Below, piece by piece: positions 32,861 to 42,949 of a DNA stretch of 64,000 nucleotides. The position numbers and the translations under genes are program-made. The notes under the pieces are model-generated. The model did not search any database. It saw only the letters and a program-made list of their open reading frames with translations, and was not told where the DNA came from. This stretch comes from Latescibacteria bacterium UBA6620 (lineage in GTDB: Bacteria; Latescibacterota; UBA2968), in contig DJHM01000058.1 in assembly GCA_002433075.1 (NCBI GenBank), positions 49,076 through 113,075 of the forward strand, given 5' to 3'. The first letter of the stretch is position 1, and every line of letters begins with the position of its first letter.

Positions 32861-33976
32861 ATGAACAGCTATCCTTTCGGCAGTGGTCGCCCCGATCCCA
32901 ATTCTTTCCCGAATCGGGGTCTGGCTGACGCCGCGATGCGCATCCTGCCCGAACTGGGAGGTGAGTTGGCGCTCTACCCCGGGCCCCGTGGCTACGAGCC
33001 CATGCGCAAGTTGATGTCCGATCGGTTCGAGCGACGGGAAGGGGTCGGCCTGCCCGTCGACCAGATTTCGTTGACCACCGGATCGATGCAGTCCGTGACG
33101 CTGATGGCTCAGTACTTCGTCGAAAAACCGGGCGACACGATCATCATGGAGGAATTCTCCTATTCGGGGACGATCGGCGCATATAAAAAGGAGGGTGCGG
33201 AGCTGATCGGGGTTCCGCTGGACGAAGACGGCATGCGGATGGACGCGCTGGAGGAGGCGATATCGTCGGCCACCGCACGGGGTAAGAAGCCGAAGTTCAT
33301 CTACGCGCTCGTGACGTATCAGAATCCGACGGGTTCGATTATGCCGCTGGATCGCCGGAAGGAGCTTCTCGATATCGCGCACAAGCACGATATCCCGGTG
33401 GTCGAGGATCATTGCTACGCGGACACGGTCTACGAAGACTGTCACGTGCCCTCGTTGATCACCATCGATCACGAGGCCACGGTGCTCCACATCGAGTCGC
33501 TGTCGAAGATTCTGGGGCCTGGGGTGAGGGAGGGCTACTTTTCTGGACCGGAGCCGATTTTCAGTGAGATCCTGGCGCTCAGACGGGATGGGGGGCCGAG
33601 TACACTCAACGCGGCCATTTGCTATGAGTTCTTCCGAGAAGGCCTGGTCGACCATCTGGCATCGATCAATGGGATCGTGAAGGAGAAACGCGATCTGATG
33701 TTCAAGAAGCTGGGCGAACATCCAGACGCGTTCGAATGGTTCAGCCGTCCGAAAGGCGGGCTGTTCATCTGGGTGAAGCTACCCGATGCCACCGATGTCA
33801 TCACGTGCGAGCAGGCGGCGGAATCCCGAGGCATCGATTACGCGACGGGGAAAGCGTTTCATGTGTATCACGACGACGTGCCTTACCTGAGGCTGGCCTT
33901 CGGATACGCGACACTCGACCAGATCGAGGAGGGGATTCCCCTGTTGGCAGAGTGCGTACTCGAGCACCAGGGGTAG
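32861..33976 (+). CDS. PLP-dependent aminotransferase, class I/II
   Basis: A 371-residue fold-type I aminotransferase of the 2-aminoadipate/MocR-like group. YPGPRGYEPMRKLM, LTTGSMQSVTLMAQYF, YQNPTGSIMPLDRR and VVEDHCYAD mark the PLP site, with the Schiff-base lysine in ESLSKILGPGVREGYF. There is no N-terminal DNA-binding domain. It lies 16 bases after the GGT-like gene and is probably co-transcribed. The substrate is unknown. Confidence 0.88.
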   Translation: MNSYPFGSGRPDPNSFPNRGLADAAMRILPELGGELALYPGPRGYEPMRKLMSDRFERREGVGLPVDQISLTTGSMQSVTLMAQYFVEKPGDTIIMEEFSYSGTIGAYKKEGAELIGVPLDEDGMRMDALEEAISSATARGKKPKFIYALVTYQNPTGSIMPLDRRKELLDIAHKHDIPVVEDHCYADTVYEDCHVPSLITIDHEATVLHIESLSKILGPGVREGYFSGPEPIFSEILALRRDGGPSTLNAAICYEFFREGLVDHLASINGIVKEKRDLMFKKLGEHPDAFEWFSRPKGGLFIWVKLPDATDVITCEQAAESRGIDYATGKAFHVYHDDVPYLRLAFGYATLDQIEEGIPLLAECVLEHQG

Positions 33977-33999
33977 GAAGTACGATCCGGGTTGAGCAG

Positions 34000-34024
34000 G
34001 GCCGACCGAAGGGTCGGCCTTTCT
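34000..34024 (+). terminator. Terminator after the aminotransferase gene
   Basis: GGCCGACC/GGTCGGCC stem with a GAAG loop, then TTTCT. Confidence 0.75.
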
Positions 34025-34053
34025 GCTGTACTGCCGGCCAAACGGCCGTGCCG

Positions 34054-34082
34054 TTGACGCTGTTACAGCCCCCCGGTATATT
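34054..34082 (+). promoter_or_regulatory. Promoter for mrp
   Basis: TTGACG (34054-34059), 17 bases, TATATT (34077-34082), 20 bases before the ATG. Confidence 0.65.
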
Positions 34083-34102
34083 CCGCGAATGAGGACTATC
34101 CG

Positions 34103-34900
34103 ATGAACCAGGCTGAACAACCAACCCGCCCGGCCCTGCCGATTCCGGGCATCGATCATCTCGTCGCAATCGCGAGCGGAAAAGGGGGCGTGGGCAAGTC
34201 GACGACGGCTGTCAATCTCGCTGTGGCACTGGCCTCCGAGGGGGCCCAGGTGGGGCTGATGGACGCGGACATCTACGGTCCCAACGTGCCGGTGATGATG
34301 GGAGGCAAGGATCGGCCGGACCTGAATCCCGAAGGTCGGATGATCCCGCTCGAAAGGCACGATGTGAAGTACATTTCCCTCGGCCTGATCGCGGGTGACG
34401 GCGTGCCCATCGTGTGGCGAGGACCAATGCTGGCCAAGATGATCACCCAATTTCTGCAGGATGTGGCCTGGGGAAGCCTCGACTATCTGCTGATCGACCT
34501 TCCCCCCGGCACGGGCGACGTCCAGCTGACGTTGACGCAGACGGCGCCGCTCACGGGAGCCGTCATCGTTACGACGCCCCAAACGATCGCACTCGAGGAC
34601 GTTCGGCGAGGCATTCAGATGTTCGAAACCGTCAACGTTCCGGTGCTGGGTGTGCTTGAAAACATGAGTGGGTACCGATGCGGAAATTGCGGCTCGGTGC
34701 ACCATCCGTTCGGCAGCGGGGGCGGGGCAAGGACGGCTGACTATTACGATGTTCCTTTCCTTGGGGAGATTCCGATAGACCCGAAGATTCAGGCAGGGGC
34801 CGACGGTGGGACCCCGGTGACGGCCGCTTTTCCCGACAGCGAAGTCGGGAAAGCCTATTGTGTCGTGGCGGGCCGGGTGAAGGACCTGGTGGCGAACTGA
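34103..34900 (+). CDS. mrp: Mrp/ApbC-type iron-sulfur carrier ATPase
   Basis: A 265-residue Mrp/NBP35-family P-loop ATPase that binds and passes on Fe-S clusters. It has the deviant Walker A (ASGKGGVGKSTTAVNLA), GLMDADIYGPNVPVMMG, LLIDLPPGTGDVQLTL and the cluster-binding CGNC. The N-terminal DUF59 domain of E. coli-type Mrp is missing, which is common. The ATG at 34103 suits the promoter directly upstream. Confidence 0.93.
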   Translation: MNQAEQPTRPALPIPGIDHLVAIASGKGGVGKSTTAVNLAVALASEGAQVGLMDADIYGPNVPVMMGGKDRPDLNPEGRMIPLERHDVKYISLGLIAGDGVPIVWRGPMLAKMITQFLQDVAWGSLDYLLIDLPPGTGDVQLTLTQTAPLTGAVIVTTPQTIALEDVRRGIQMFETVNVPVLGVLENMSGYRCGNCGSVHHPFGSGGGARTADYYDVPFLGEIPIDPKIQAGADGGTPVTAAFPDSEVGKAYCVVAGRVKDLVAN

Positions 34901-34954
34901 GCCGCTAGATGCTGCCGCAAGATCAAACGACCTGTCCCTTCCGGAGTATCTGTG

Positions 34955-35929
34955 GTGAAAACGCGCAAAATTTACATTCCAGCAGGTCTGGCGGTCCTGG
35001 CCGTGTGTTGACTCCTTTCTCAGTGGGGGGTCCCGCACCCAAATCGGCGGAGCCCGCGCTACGCCCCGAGGGGGCCCTTGTGACGCTGGTGGCGGGCGAC
35101 GTCAATGTCGTACGCGTCGGAAAAGGCAGCTCTGTCCCGCTCTACGGGCGTGACTACGTTTTTCCCGGAGACCGGGTGGTAACCGGAGCCGACGGTCGCG
35201 TCGAGCTGACGATGCAGAAGCCAAACCGTACAGCCCGGATTGAACGCGCGACGGTTGTGACGATGGAAGGACGGGTGGTCGGTGACCGATTGTCGCTCTC
35301 GGGTGCGCAGGTCGATACGGGCGACGTCTGGATCGAAACGGCCTCAGGCGGACTCCCATTCGCTCTCGACCTGGGGACGCGCCGCGGGTCACCGGGGCGG
35401 AAGGTGTGGTGGCCGTTAGCCGGCGAGCATCGACCCGTCTGATGGTATTCGAGGGCGAGGCCCGGTTTGATTCCGGTGAACAGATCCCGCCGGGCTCCGA
35501 GATTGCCCTTGGCGAATCCGGCCATAGGCTGATCGTGGACGTATCCGGATTCCTGACGCGGAGCGGGTGGCGGGCTGAGCAAGCGCCCATTGCGACGGCC
35601 CAGGACGAAAGAATGCTCTCTACAGGGCCGACTGTCCTGACCCGGGCGATTCGCGATCTCAACCCGAGAATCTACCTGGGTGTGGAGTTGGAATTCGAAG
35701 GAGAAGACCGGGACGAAGGGTTCAGAGCATCCGAAGCGCGGATTCGCAAGATCAGGGTACGGTCGGAGGCGTGGGACCGGCTGCAGCCGGGGAAAAGGTG
35801 GAACTGGTGAACGATACGTTCGACGTCCTCAAGCGTCGTTACCCGGGAATCGAGAATACGGTGGTTCTGGAGTTCGATGATGCCCGGCCCGAGCTTCAAC
35901 TGAAGTATGCGTTGGATCTTCGGAGCTGA
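34955..35929 (+). pseudogene. FecR-like exported protein, with three frameshifts
   Basis: The pieces together encode a FecR-type domain protein. The frame from GTG 34955 gives a signal peptide (VKTRKIYIPAGLAVLAV) but hits TGA at 35009. The next frame carries VTLVAGDVNVVRVGKGSSV and FPGDRVVTGADGRVELTM. A third (from about 35385) has VFEGEARFDSGEQIPPGSEI, and the last (from about 35785) ends LQLKYALDLRS. Each switch equals loss of one base; the last falls in a run of four G. The parts fit one continuous protein of roughly 325 residues. It is a decaying gene or a consensus with homopolymer errors. Confidence 0.7.
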
Positions 35930-35953
35930 CGCCCTCGCCGACGGTCATCGAAT

Positions 35954-35988
35954 GCCCGGCTTCCTTTGGAAGCGGGGCTTTTTCTTTT
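35954..35988 (+). terminator. Terminator after the FecR-like gene
   Basis: GCCCGGCTTCC (35954-35964) pairs with GGAAGCGGGGC (35968-35978) around TTT, followed by TTTTTCTTTT. Confidence 0.9.
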
Positions 35989-36025
35989 GTAGAATGGGGA
36001 AAGAGCCAATTTTCCGACAAACCCC

Positions 36026-36054
36026 TTGAGACAATCCGGGTGGATGGTTACGTT
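36026..36054 (+). promoter_or_regulatory. Possible promoter for the RND efflux operon
   Basis: TTGAGA (36026-36031), 17 bases, TACGTT (36049-36054). The match is weak and about 140 bases of leader follow. Confidence 0.3.
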
Positions 36055-36191
36055 TAGGTGGGCTTAAGTGAGTGATTGCTGAATTGAAGAGGCGCTAACG
36101 AACGCATTCGCCGAAACATCCTGGCCTCTGTGCGCGTCGAAAGACGTATGGCGGGTTCCGTTTAAGGGCAATTAGACAAGGGTCGAAGCCG

Positions 36192-37325
36192 GTGCGATTC
36201 AGAATCATGATGGTGGTGAGCGCGAGTCTGCTGGTCGCTGCGACGTCCTGTGGGGAGGGAGAAGCCGGGGACGACGAAAAGACCGCCTCGGCCGACTCGA
36301 CCAAGACGGACAGCACGAAGGTCGAGGAAGGCGTCCCGGTCAAAGTGCGCCCGGTGGAACTTGGCTGCATCTCGGACTACGTCCAGCACACCTCGACGAT
36401 CGAGACCGAGGAAGTCATCGATGTCTATGCCCAGACCAACGGGTTGGTTCGCGAGGTGTTGGTCGAGGAGGGTGACGAGGTCACAAAAGGCCAGGTTCTG
36501 GTGCGGCTGGTGGACGACGAACTCAGACTGGGTGCGGCGGAGGCTCGTGTCAACCATCAGAAGTTGGCGAACAAGTTCAAACGATCCGAGGGTTTGTTCG
36601 AGCGAAACCTGCTGTCGAAGGAGGACTTCGAAGAGCAGAAGTTCACGCTCGAGGAATCAAAAATTCGTTGGGAACGTGCTAACGTTGCCCTCGCACACGC
36701 GTCTGTCCGTTCCCCTGTTAGCGGAGTGATCTCCGAAAGGGCTGTCAAGCTGGGGGATCGGATCTCCACGACGAACAAGCTGTTTTCTCTCGTCGATCTC
36801 AAAAAGCTGATCGCTTACGTCCACGTGCCGGGTCGTGACATGCGCTACATCACCAAGGGTCAGCGTGCACGGCTTACGACGGACTTTCTGGCCGGGGAGG
36901 CTTTCGGCGGCTACATCCTTCGGATCAGTCCGGTTGTCGATCCGCGCAACGGCACGTTCAAGGTCGCTCTTGCGGTTGACGAAAGTGCGGACCGACTTCG
37001 ACCGGGGATGTTCATCACGGTGAACATCGTGACCGCCACACGCAGCAATGCCGTGCTTGTTCCCAAGCGCGCGATCGTCCACGACGACGGATTTCCGCAC
37101 GTGTTCGTCGTTGAAGACAGTGTGGCGATTCGCAAACGTCTTGAAGTCGGCTTCGAAGATTCGGACAATCTGGAGGTGCTTTCAGGTACGGCGAAGGGCG
37201 ACCTGATCGTCGTGGTAGGACAGAACGGGTTGAAGGATGAGGCCAAGGTTCGCGTAATCGAGGGTGAGGGCCTCCAGATTCCAGCTAAACCGGATTCGAC
37301 GGACGAATCCAATCAGGCTTCCTGA
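36192..37325 (+). CDS. RND efflux periplasmic adaptor lipoprotein
   Basis: A 377-residue membrane-fusion protein that links an RND pump to a TolC channel. The signal sequence ends in a lipobox (LLVAATSC, Cys near residue 20). The order is then barrel and lipoyl halves (TNGLVREVLVEEGDEVTKGQ; ARVNHQKLANKFKRSEGLFE for the hairpin; APVSG-like RSPVSGVISERAVKLGDR) and a C-terminal domain (PKRAIVHDDGFPHVFVV). The start is GTG. The pump and the TolC genes follow. Confidence 0.9.
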   Translation: MRFRIMMVVSASLLVAATSCGEGEAGDDEKTASADSTKTDSTKVEEGVPVKVRPVELGCISDYVQHTSTIETEEVIDVYAQTNGLVREVLVEEGDEVTKGQVLVRLVDDELRLGAAEARVNHQKLANKFKRSEGLFERNLLSKEDFEEQKFTLEESKIRWERANVALAHASVRSPVSGVISERAVKLGDRISTTNKLFSLVDLKKLIAYVHVPGRDMRYITKGQRARLTTDFLAGEAFGGYILRISPVVDPRNGTFKVALAVDESADRLRPGMFITVNIVTATRSNAVLVPKRAIVHDDGFPHVFVVEDSVAIRKRLEVGFEDSDNLEVLSGTAKGDLIVVVGQNGLKDEAKVRVIEGEGLQIPAKPDSTDESNQAS

Positions 37326-37349
37326 TTCGCTTTTCCAATGTCACGTACA

Positions 37350-37381
37350 GGCACCGTGGGGCACCCGCGCGTGCCTTTTTT
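37350..37381 (+). terminator. Intra-operon hairpin with U-run (attenuator-like)
   Basis: GGCAC (37350-37354) and GTGCC (37371-37375), with further GTGGG/CCCGC pairing inside, precede six or seven T. It lies between adaptor and pump genes and may lower pump expression or separate two transcripts. Confidence 0.55.
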
Positions 37382-37407
37382 AGTGCACCCACCGAAGAGA
37401 GCATTTC

Positions 37408-40400
37408 GTGAGCGAAGATCCCAGGTCTGACTCGGGAGAAACGACCGAGGACCGGATTCGTCGGACGTTCGAAGTCACGACGCAGCGACCGGTGGCCATC
37501 TTCATGGTGGTGCTGGCCGTTGCGGTGTTCGGGTATGTCTCCTACCAGCAGTTACCGCTGAACCTGATGCCCGACATCTCCTACCCCACGCTGACGATTC
37601 GCACGGACTACCCTGATACAGCTCCTGAAGAAGTCGAGAATCTGATCTCCCGTCCCATCGAGCAGCGGCTGGGGGTCGTCAGTAACCTGGTGAGCATCAC
37701 GTCGATCTCGCGCGCTGGCATTTCCGACGTGATTCTCGAGTTCGGCTGGGGGACCAACATGAACGACGCGGTCCAGAGCGTTCGCGAAAACCTCGATCGT
37801 CTTCAGCTGCCTCGCGGCGTCAACCGCCCTCTGATTCTTCGATACGACCCGACTCAAGACCCCATTATGCGGCTCGGCCTGTATGGGGGCGAAGACCTGT
37901 TCGGACTGAGGTTGATTGCAGAAGAAGAAGTCAAACAGGTCCTGGAATCGCTCGAAGGCGTCGCTGCGGCACGGGTGTCGGGAGGGTTGGAAGAGGAAAT
38001 CCGTGTTGAGATCAGTGAACTTCAGCTGTCAGTGCTGGGACTGGGGATCAATGACATCAATCGCCGGCTCCGAGAAGAGAACGTCAACCTGGCCGGAGGG
38101 AGCTTGCTCGACGGACAGACACAGTATCTGGTCCGCACGCTCAACGAGTTCAGGACGTTGGGGGACATTTCGGAGCTGGTCGTAGGGGAGCGGAACGGGG
38201 TCGAAATCAGGGTCAAGGATGTGGGGACAGTTTCGGGCACGAACAAGGAACGTGAAATCGTAACCCGAGTGAACGGGGTGGAGAGTGTGGAGATCGAGAT
38301 CTTCAAGGAAGCCGACGCGAACATCGTTGCGACGGCGAGGAGGATCCGTAACCAACTCTTCGGAACGCCTGAACAGCTCGAGTATGTCGACAAGCTCAAG
38401 CGGGGCGAGGTAAAGCTCAAAGCGGAGGGCAAGCGGAAAGAGCAGGTTCGGCAGTTCGTGCGGCTGAAGGAGATGACGAGCTTCGTGACCTACGGGCTTC
38501 CCGATGGGATCCAGTTAGAGTTGCTTTCCGATCAGTCCACGTTCATCAAGAACTCTGTCGATGAGGTCAAGCAGACGGCCGTGATCGGCGGCGTGTTGGC
38601 GATCCTGATTCTCTACATTTTCCTGCGCAACCCGACGCATACGGGCATTGTCGGACTGGCCATTCCGATCTCGGTAATTGCGACGTTCGCTCCGATGAAC
38701 ATTTTCGGTGTTTCGCTCAACATCATGTCTCTGGGTGGGCTCGCCCTGGGCATCGGAATGCTTGTCGACAACTCGATTGTCGTTCTCGAGAGTATTTACC
38801 GATGTCGCGAGGAAGGGGACGATCTGGTGACAGCCACCGTGCGGGGAACGGGGGACGTGGGGGGGGCGGTTTTCGCGTCCACCCTGACCACTGTGGCGGT
38901 GTTCTTCCCGATCGTTTTCGTCAAGGGCGTGGCCGGTCAGATATTCGGCGACATGGCGATGACGGTGGTGTTCGCCCTGCTCGCGTCCCTAGGCGTCGCG
39001 CTGTTCTTCATACCGATGCTGGCGTCACGCCGCATGAACCTGGGCGGGGAGGGAGACACGGACTCGACGGGCACACTCGGAAGTGCGGCGCGTTCCGGGA
39101 TCGCTCAGCTGAAGTCGGTCGATCGACTTCGCAACCTGGCGGATGACGAAGGCTCTGCGGGGCGGAAGATCGGGATCGCTGCGATGTGCGTGCCCCCTCT
39201 TCTCTTTGAATTCGTTGTCAGGGTTCTGTGGATCGTGTCGAGCGCCCTCGTGGTTGCTCTCAAAGCAGTGGTCCTCGTCCTGGCCACCATTTTGTTTCCT
39301 CTGGCGGTAGGGATCCAGAGGCTGCGGGGGAAGCGGCCGCCTGAGCTGTGGCACGGGTTGCAGCGTTTCGCTGAAGACGAATCGCTGTTCGGGAAACCCT
39401 TTTCCAGCCAGATCTGGAACGACCTGCTTGCGTACTCGACCGTGGCGACGGTGGGACACGATCTGCCAGCAACGTTTCTCTGGGCGGTTCGGTCGATCCT
39501 GAAGCCTCTCCGATGGATCCGACAGACGACCCTGATCAAGCAGGTACCGCGTGCGATCTCGGGACTGGTCGGGTCGATCGGCGTAATCGTGCTTATTCCG
39601 GTCGGTCCCGCATACTGCCTCGCCCGATTCGTGATCTTCACGGCTGTGAGTCTGACGGGGAAGGTCCTGGTTCATGCGTTGATACTGGTCTTCCTAACGG
39701 CGATGGTGGTGCTCGTCCTATCGGCCATCCTCCTCCTGCCCATACTGGCCCCTATGCTCTATGTGTTCGAGCGATCGTTCGCCCAGGTCCGCGACGCTTA
39801 TCCCATCGTTCTACGTCTCGCCCTGACCCACCGGAGCTCGGTGATCATTCTTGCCGTTGTGCCATTCGCAGCGACGGTGTTTTACCTGGTTCCCCGGCTC
39901 GGCTCCGAACTGATTCCACAGGTCTATCAGGGTGAGTTCGATGTTGAGCTTGCGCTCCCGGTCGGAACTCCTCTGCCCGCGACGAATGAGATGATCGAGC
40001 GAATCGAGCAGCGGATTCTGGAGGAACCCGAGATCGAGCAGATTGCCTCGTCGGTCGGTGTGGACCGAACGGAGATTTCCGAATCCGATCGTGGCGAGCA
40101 TACGGCCGAGTTAACGGTCGTGCTGAAGAGCCAGGCCGTATCCGATTCAACGAATCTTCTGCTCGGTTTGGCCCAGGACGCGATACGGCTGCCGGGCAGG
40201 ATCTGGGGGGGCATTACGGGAGAGAGTGAACTTGCAAAACGGGAAGAGATCCTGATGCGGAGTATCAGGACACGGTTGTCTGATTTGCCCGAGGTCCGCG
40301 TTGACTTCTCCAGGCCCGCTCTGTTTTCATTCAAGACCCCGATCGAACTCGAAATACGTGGGTACGACCTGAGTACTCTGGGAAGCCTGGGAGCGGAGGT

Positions 40401-41394
40401 CGAGTCTCGTCTCGAGGGGATTCCCGGTCTATATGACGTAAAGTCGAGCCTGCAGCGAGGGAGCCCGGAAGTCCAGATCGTCTACAATCGAGATCTGATG
40501 GCTAAGTACGACCTGAACGTACGAAACGTCGCACAGCTTGTCCGAGAGAAGGTGCAGGGCGACGTGGTCACCCGGTTCCGGAAAGAGGACCGGCGGATCG
40601 ATGTGCTCGTCCGAGTGGACGAGGCAGACCGGGCAGGGGTAGCGGACCTTCGACGGCTGGTCGTGAACCCCGGCGGCGAAGTGCCGATTCGGTTGGCGGC
40701 CCTCGCGGACATCCAGGTCCACGAAGGGCCGAGCGAAATCCGGAGGATCGACCAGCAGCGGGCGGTCCTGATATCGGCCAACGTAAGTGGTCTCGACCTT
40801 GGCACGGTGACGGGTCTCATCCAACAGGCACTCGAAGGACTGGACGTGCCGGCCGATGTGACGTTTATCATCGGCGGCCAGAACAAGGAAATGCAGACGT
40901 CGCTCGAAAGTCTGACGCGGGCGTTACTGCTTGCGATATTCCTGGTCTACATTGTCATGGCATCACAGTTTGAATCGTTCCTTCATCCTCTCGTGATTAT
41001 GTTCACGATTCCGTTGGCGCTGGTGGGGGTGATTCTCATCCTGTTCGCGACGGGGGTACCGTTGAGCGCGGTCGTTTTCCTGGGGATGATTATGCTGGCG
41101 GGAATTGTCGTGAACAATGCGATCGTCCTGGTCGATTATATCAACCAGCTGAGGCGGTCCGGCATGAAGAAGATGGATGCGATCATCGAGGCCGGGTCGA
41201 TTCGCCTCCGGCCGATTCTGATGACAACCTCCACGACGGTGCTGGGTCTACTGCCGATGGCGCTGGGGCTTGGCGAGGGGGCCGAGATCCGGACGCCGAT
41301 GGCGATTACGGTGGTGGCCGGTCTGATCAGTTCTACGTTGCTGACATTGGTGATCATTCCCGTGGTCTACTCCGTGATCGACCAGGGAGAATGA
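37408..41394 (+). CDS. RND efflux pump, inner-membrane subunit, with large insert
   Basis: A 1,328-residue AcrB-type (HAE1) transporter, about 280 residues longer than usual. TM1 region is TQRPVAIFMVVLAVAVFGYV. Porter motifs follow, and the proton-relay helices include GIGMLVDNSIVVLESIYR. The final part has PLALVGVILILFATGVPLS and NNAIVLVDYINQLRR. Between TM6 (ends about residue 545) and TM7 (about 810) there is an extra stretch of about 250 residues with two hydrophobic blocks (about 590-640 and 715-790). The start is GTG. It belongs with the adaptor upstream and TolC downstream. The exported substrate is unknown. Confidence 0.92.
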   Translation: MSEDPRSDSGETTEDRIRRTFEVTTQRPVAIFMVVLAVAVFGYVSYQQLPLNLMPDISYPTLTIRTDYPDTAPEEVENLISRPIEQRLGVVSNLVSITSISRAGISDVILEFGWGTNMNDAVQSVRENLDRLQLPRGVNRPLILRYDPTQDPIMRLGLYGGEDLFGLRLIAEEEVKQVLESLEGVAAARVSGGLEEEIRVEISELQLSVLGLGINDINRRLREENVNLAGGSLLDGQTQYLVRTLNEFRTLGDISELVVGERNGVEIRVKDVGTVSGTNKEREIVTRVNGVESVEIEIFKEADANIVATARRIRNQLFGTPEQLEYVDKLKRGEVKLKAEGKRKEQVRQFVRLKEMTSFVTYGLPDGIQLELLSDQSTFIKNSVDEVKQTAVIGGVLAILILYIFLRNPTHTGIVGLAIPISVIATFAPMNIFGVSLNIMSLGGLALGIGMLVDNSIVVLESIYRCREEGDDLVTATVRGTGDVGGAVFASTLTTVAVFFPIVFVKGVAGQIFGDMAMTVVFALLASLGVALFFIPMLASRRMNLGGEGDTDSTGTLGSAARSGIAQLKSVDRLRNLADDEGSAGRKIGIAAMCVPPLLFEFVVRVLWIVSSALVVALKAVVLVLATILFPLAVGIQRLRGKRPPELWHGLQRFAEDESLFGKPFSSQIWNDLLAYSTVATVGHDLPATFLWAVRSILKPLRWIRQTTLIKQVPRAISGLVGSIGVIVLIPVGPAYCLARFVIFTAVSLTGKVLVHALILVFLTAMVVLVLSAILLLPILAPMLYVFERSFAQVRDAYPIVLRLALTHRSSVIILAVVPFAATVFYLVPRLGSELIPQVYQGEFDVELALPVGTPLPATNEMIERIEQRILEEPEIEQIASSVGVDRTEISESDRGEHTAELTVVLKSQAVSDSTNLLLGLAQDAIRLPGRIWGGITGESELAKREEILMRSIRTRLSDLPEVRVDFSRPALFSFKTPIELEIRGYDLSTLGSLGAEVESRLEGIPGLYDVKSSLQRGSPEVQIVYNRDLMAKYDLNVRNVAQLVREKVQGDVVTRFRKEDRRIDVLVRVDEADRAGVADLRRLVVNPGGEVPIRLAALADIQVHEGPSEIRRIDQQRAVLISANVSGLDLGTVTGLIQQALEGLDVPADVTFIIGGQNKEMQTSLESLTRALLLAIFLVYIVMASQFESFLHPLVIMFTIPLALVGVILILFATGVPLSAVVFLGMIMLAGIVVNNAIVLVDYINQLRRSGMKKMDAIIEAGSIRLRPILMTTSTTVLGLLPMALGLGEGAEIRTPMAITVVAGLISSTLLTLVIIPVVYSVIDQGE

Positions 41395-41530
41395 GGGGCG
41401 GGAGTATTTCCATTCTAAACGAAGAAAAAGAAGGCTGCTTTTGCTAACTTTTGGGCAGTCGCCGCGTCTAATTTTGTGTAGATTTGATGTTGAAAGTTAG
41501 TCCTTACAAACATTCGGGGATCGTTTGAAG

Positions 41531-42934
41531 ATGAAGTTCGGTATGACCGTGGCAAGGGTAATCGTCCTGGCTCTGTTGGTTGTCCCTTCTGGTGCGGGCG
41601 GGCAGGACTCGATGGCCGTGGGGACCCTCAAAGAGTTGAGGCTCTCCCTGAAGGACTGTGTAGATCTTGCCCTGGATCAGAACACTCAGATCTCTCAGGG
41701 GAAGTTTACACGGGATTTTGAGGACTCCGGCATCGATCTGGCGAGGAACGCTTTTCTTCCACGCCTGTCATCCAGTTGGGGGATTTCAAGGACGATAAAC
41801 GGGCCCCGGGAAGGGCAGTTCATAGATGAATCCACAGGACTCCTGACCACGACAGTTGGTGAGAGCCGAGCCAGCGGAAACCAAAGTGTGGGCGGAACGC
41901 TAAATATGTCGGTGTTCGACGCATCCGACTTTGCATCTCTGTCAGCCAGCAAGAACAGCTATCGAGCTTCTAGCCTGATTCTGGAGAACACAGAACAGAA
42001 CGTGATGTTCCAGGTCAAACAGGGCTATTTCGAACTTCTGAAGTCGATGAGTCTTCTGGAGGTGCAGCAGGAGCAGCTTCGAGTGTCGGAGGAGAATCTT
42101 CGTCGAAGCGAAACACTGAACGAGATCGGTTCATCGCCCATTTCAGAGGTGTTTGGTGCAAGGGCACAACTCGAACGCGATCGGGTACTGCTCATTACCC
42201 GCGAGAATAATGTGGAGTTGGCTCGGCTCGACCTTGGGTTCACGATTGGTTTCGGGACCAACGTGCGCATCATCCCAACAGAAGACGAGTTCGACCAGGA
42301 CTGGGAAACAACAGATCTACAGACCGCGCTAGGCCAGTCCGTTCAACACCCGGCCCTGATGGCCGATCGCTACCAGATGCTCGAGGCGAAGGATAACCTT
42401 CGAGCCACTCAGTTGGGCGTGAGAATGCCTACCCTGAGCATGACTGCTCGTTATAGCTGGGATCTTGGACGTGACGAGGAATTTCGAGGAATCGAAGACC
42501 TCTTTCTGAAGAACTACCGCTATGTCGTAAGCTTCAATGTGAATATCCCGATCTTCAACAACCTCAGTACTGCTACGTCTGTCCGCCGGCAAAAGATCCT
42601 TTATATGAGGAGTCTGGAACATTACGACGAAGCCAAGCGACAACGTGCACTGAACGTTGAGCGGTCTCTCCTCAACATCGAACGACTCAAGCGAAACATC
42701 CAAGCGAGTGAGGCTGCAGTCACCTCTGCGGAACAGGAATTCAGGCTTCAGGACGAGGCGTACAACTTCGGGGCGGGCACTTTTCTCCAGCGACAGACCG
42801 CTCAGGTCAACTTGTTCAATCAGCGCTCGACCCTGGTCCAGGCTACCTACGATCTCCAAATTGAGAAGGCGAACTACGATCGTCTTGTCGGAACCCACGT
42901 AGATTCTAAGGCACTCAGGGATGAGATCGATTAG
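41531..42934 (+). CDS. TolC-family outer membrane efflux protein
   Basis: A 467-residue TolC-like protein with signal peptide (MKFGMTVARVIVLALLVVPS) and two OEP repeats rich in long helices, starting LSLKDCVDLALDQNTQISQG and ending RLVGTHVDS. The pattern LRVSEENLRRSETLNEIGS and the second-repeat LQDEAYNFGAGTFL are family-typical. The ATG at 41531 is used; a TTG two codons upstream is possible. It completes the tripartite efflux system with the RND genes. Confidence 0.9.
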   Translation: MKFGMTVARVIVLALLVVPSGAGGQDSMAVGTLKELRLSLKDCVDLALDQNTQISQGKFTRDFEDSGIDLARNAFLPRLSSSWGISRTINGPREGQFIDESTGLLTTTVGESRASGNQSVGGTLNMSVFDASDFASLSASKNSYRASSLILENTEQNVMFQVKQGYFELLKSMSLLEVQQEQLRVSEENLRRSETLNEIGSSPISEVFGARAQLERDRVLLITRENNVELARLDLGFTIGFGTNVRIIPTEDEFDQDWETTDLQTALGQSVQHPALMADRYQMLEAKDNLRATQLGVRMPTLSMTARYSWDLGRDEEFRGIEDLFLKNYRYVVSFNVNIPIFNNLSTATSVRRQKILYMRSLEHYDEAKRQRALNVERSLLNIERLKRNIQASEAAVTSAEQEFRLQDEAYNFGAGTFLQRQTAQVNLFNQRSTLVQATYDLQIEKANYDRLVGTHVDSKALRDEID

Positions 42935-42949
42935 CGCGGAGAATATGCG

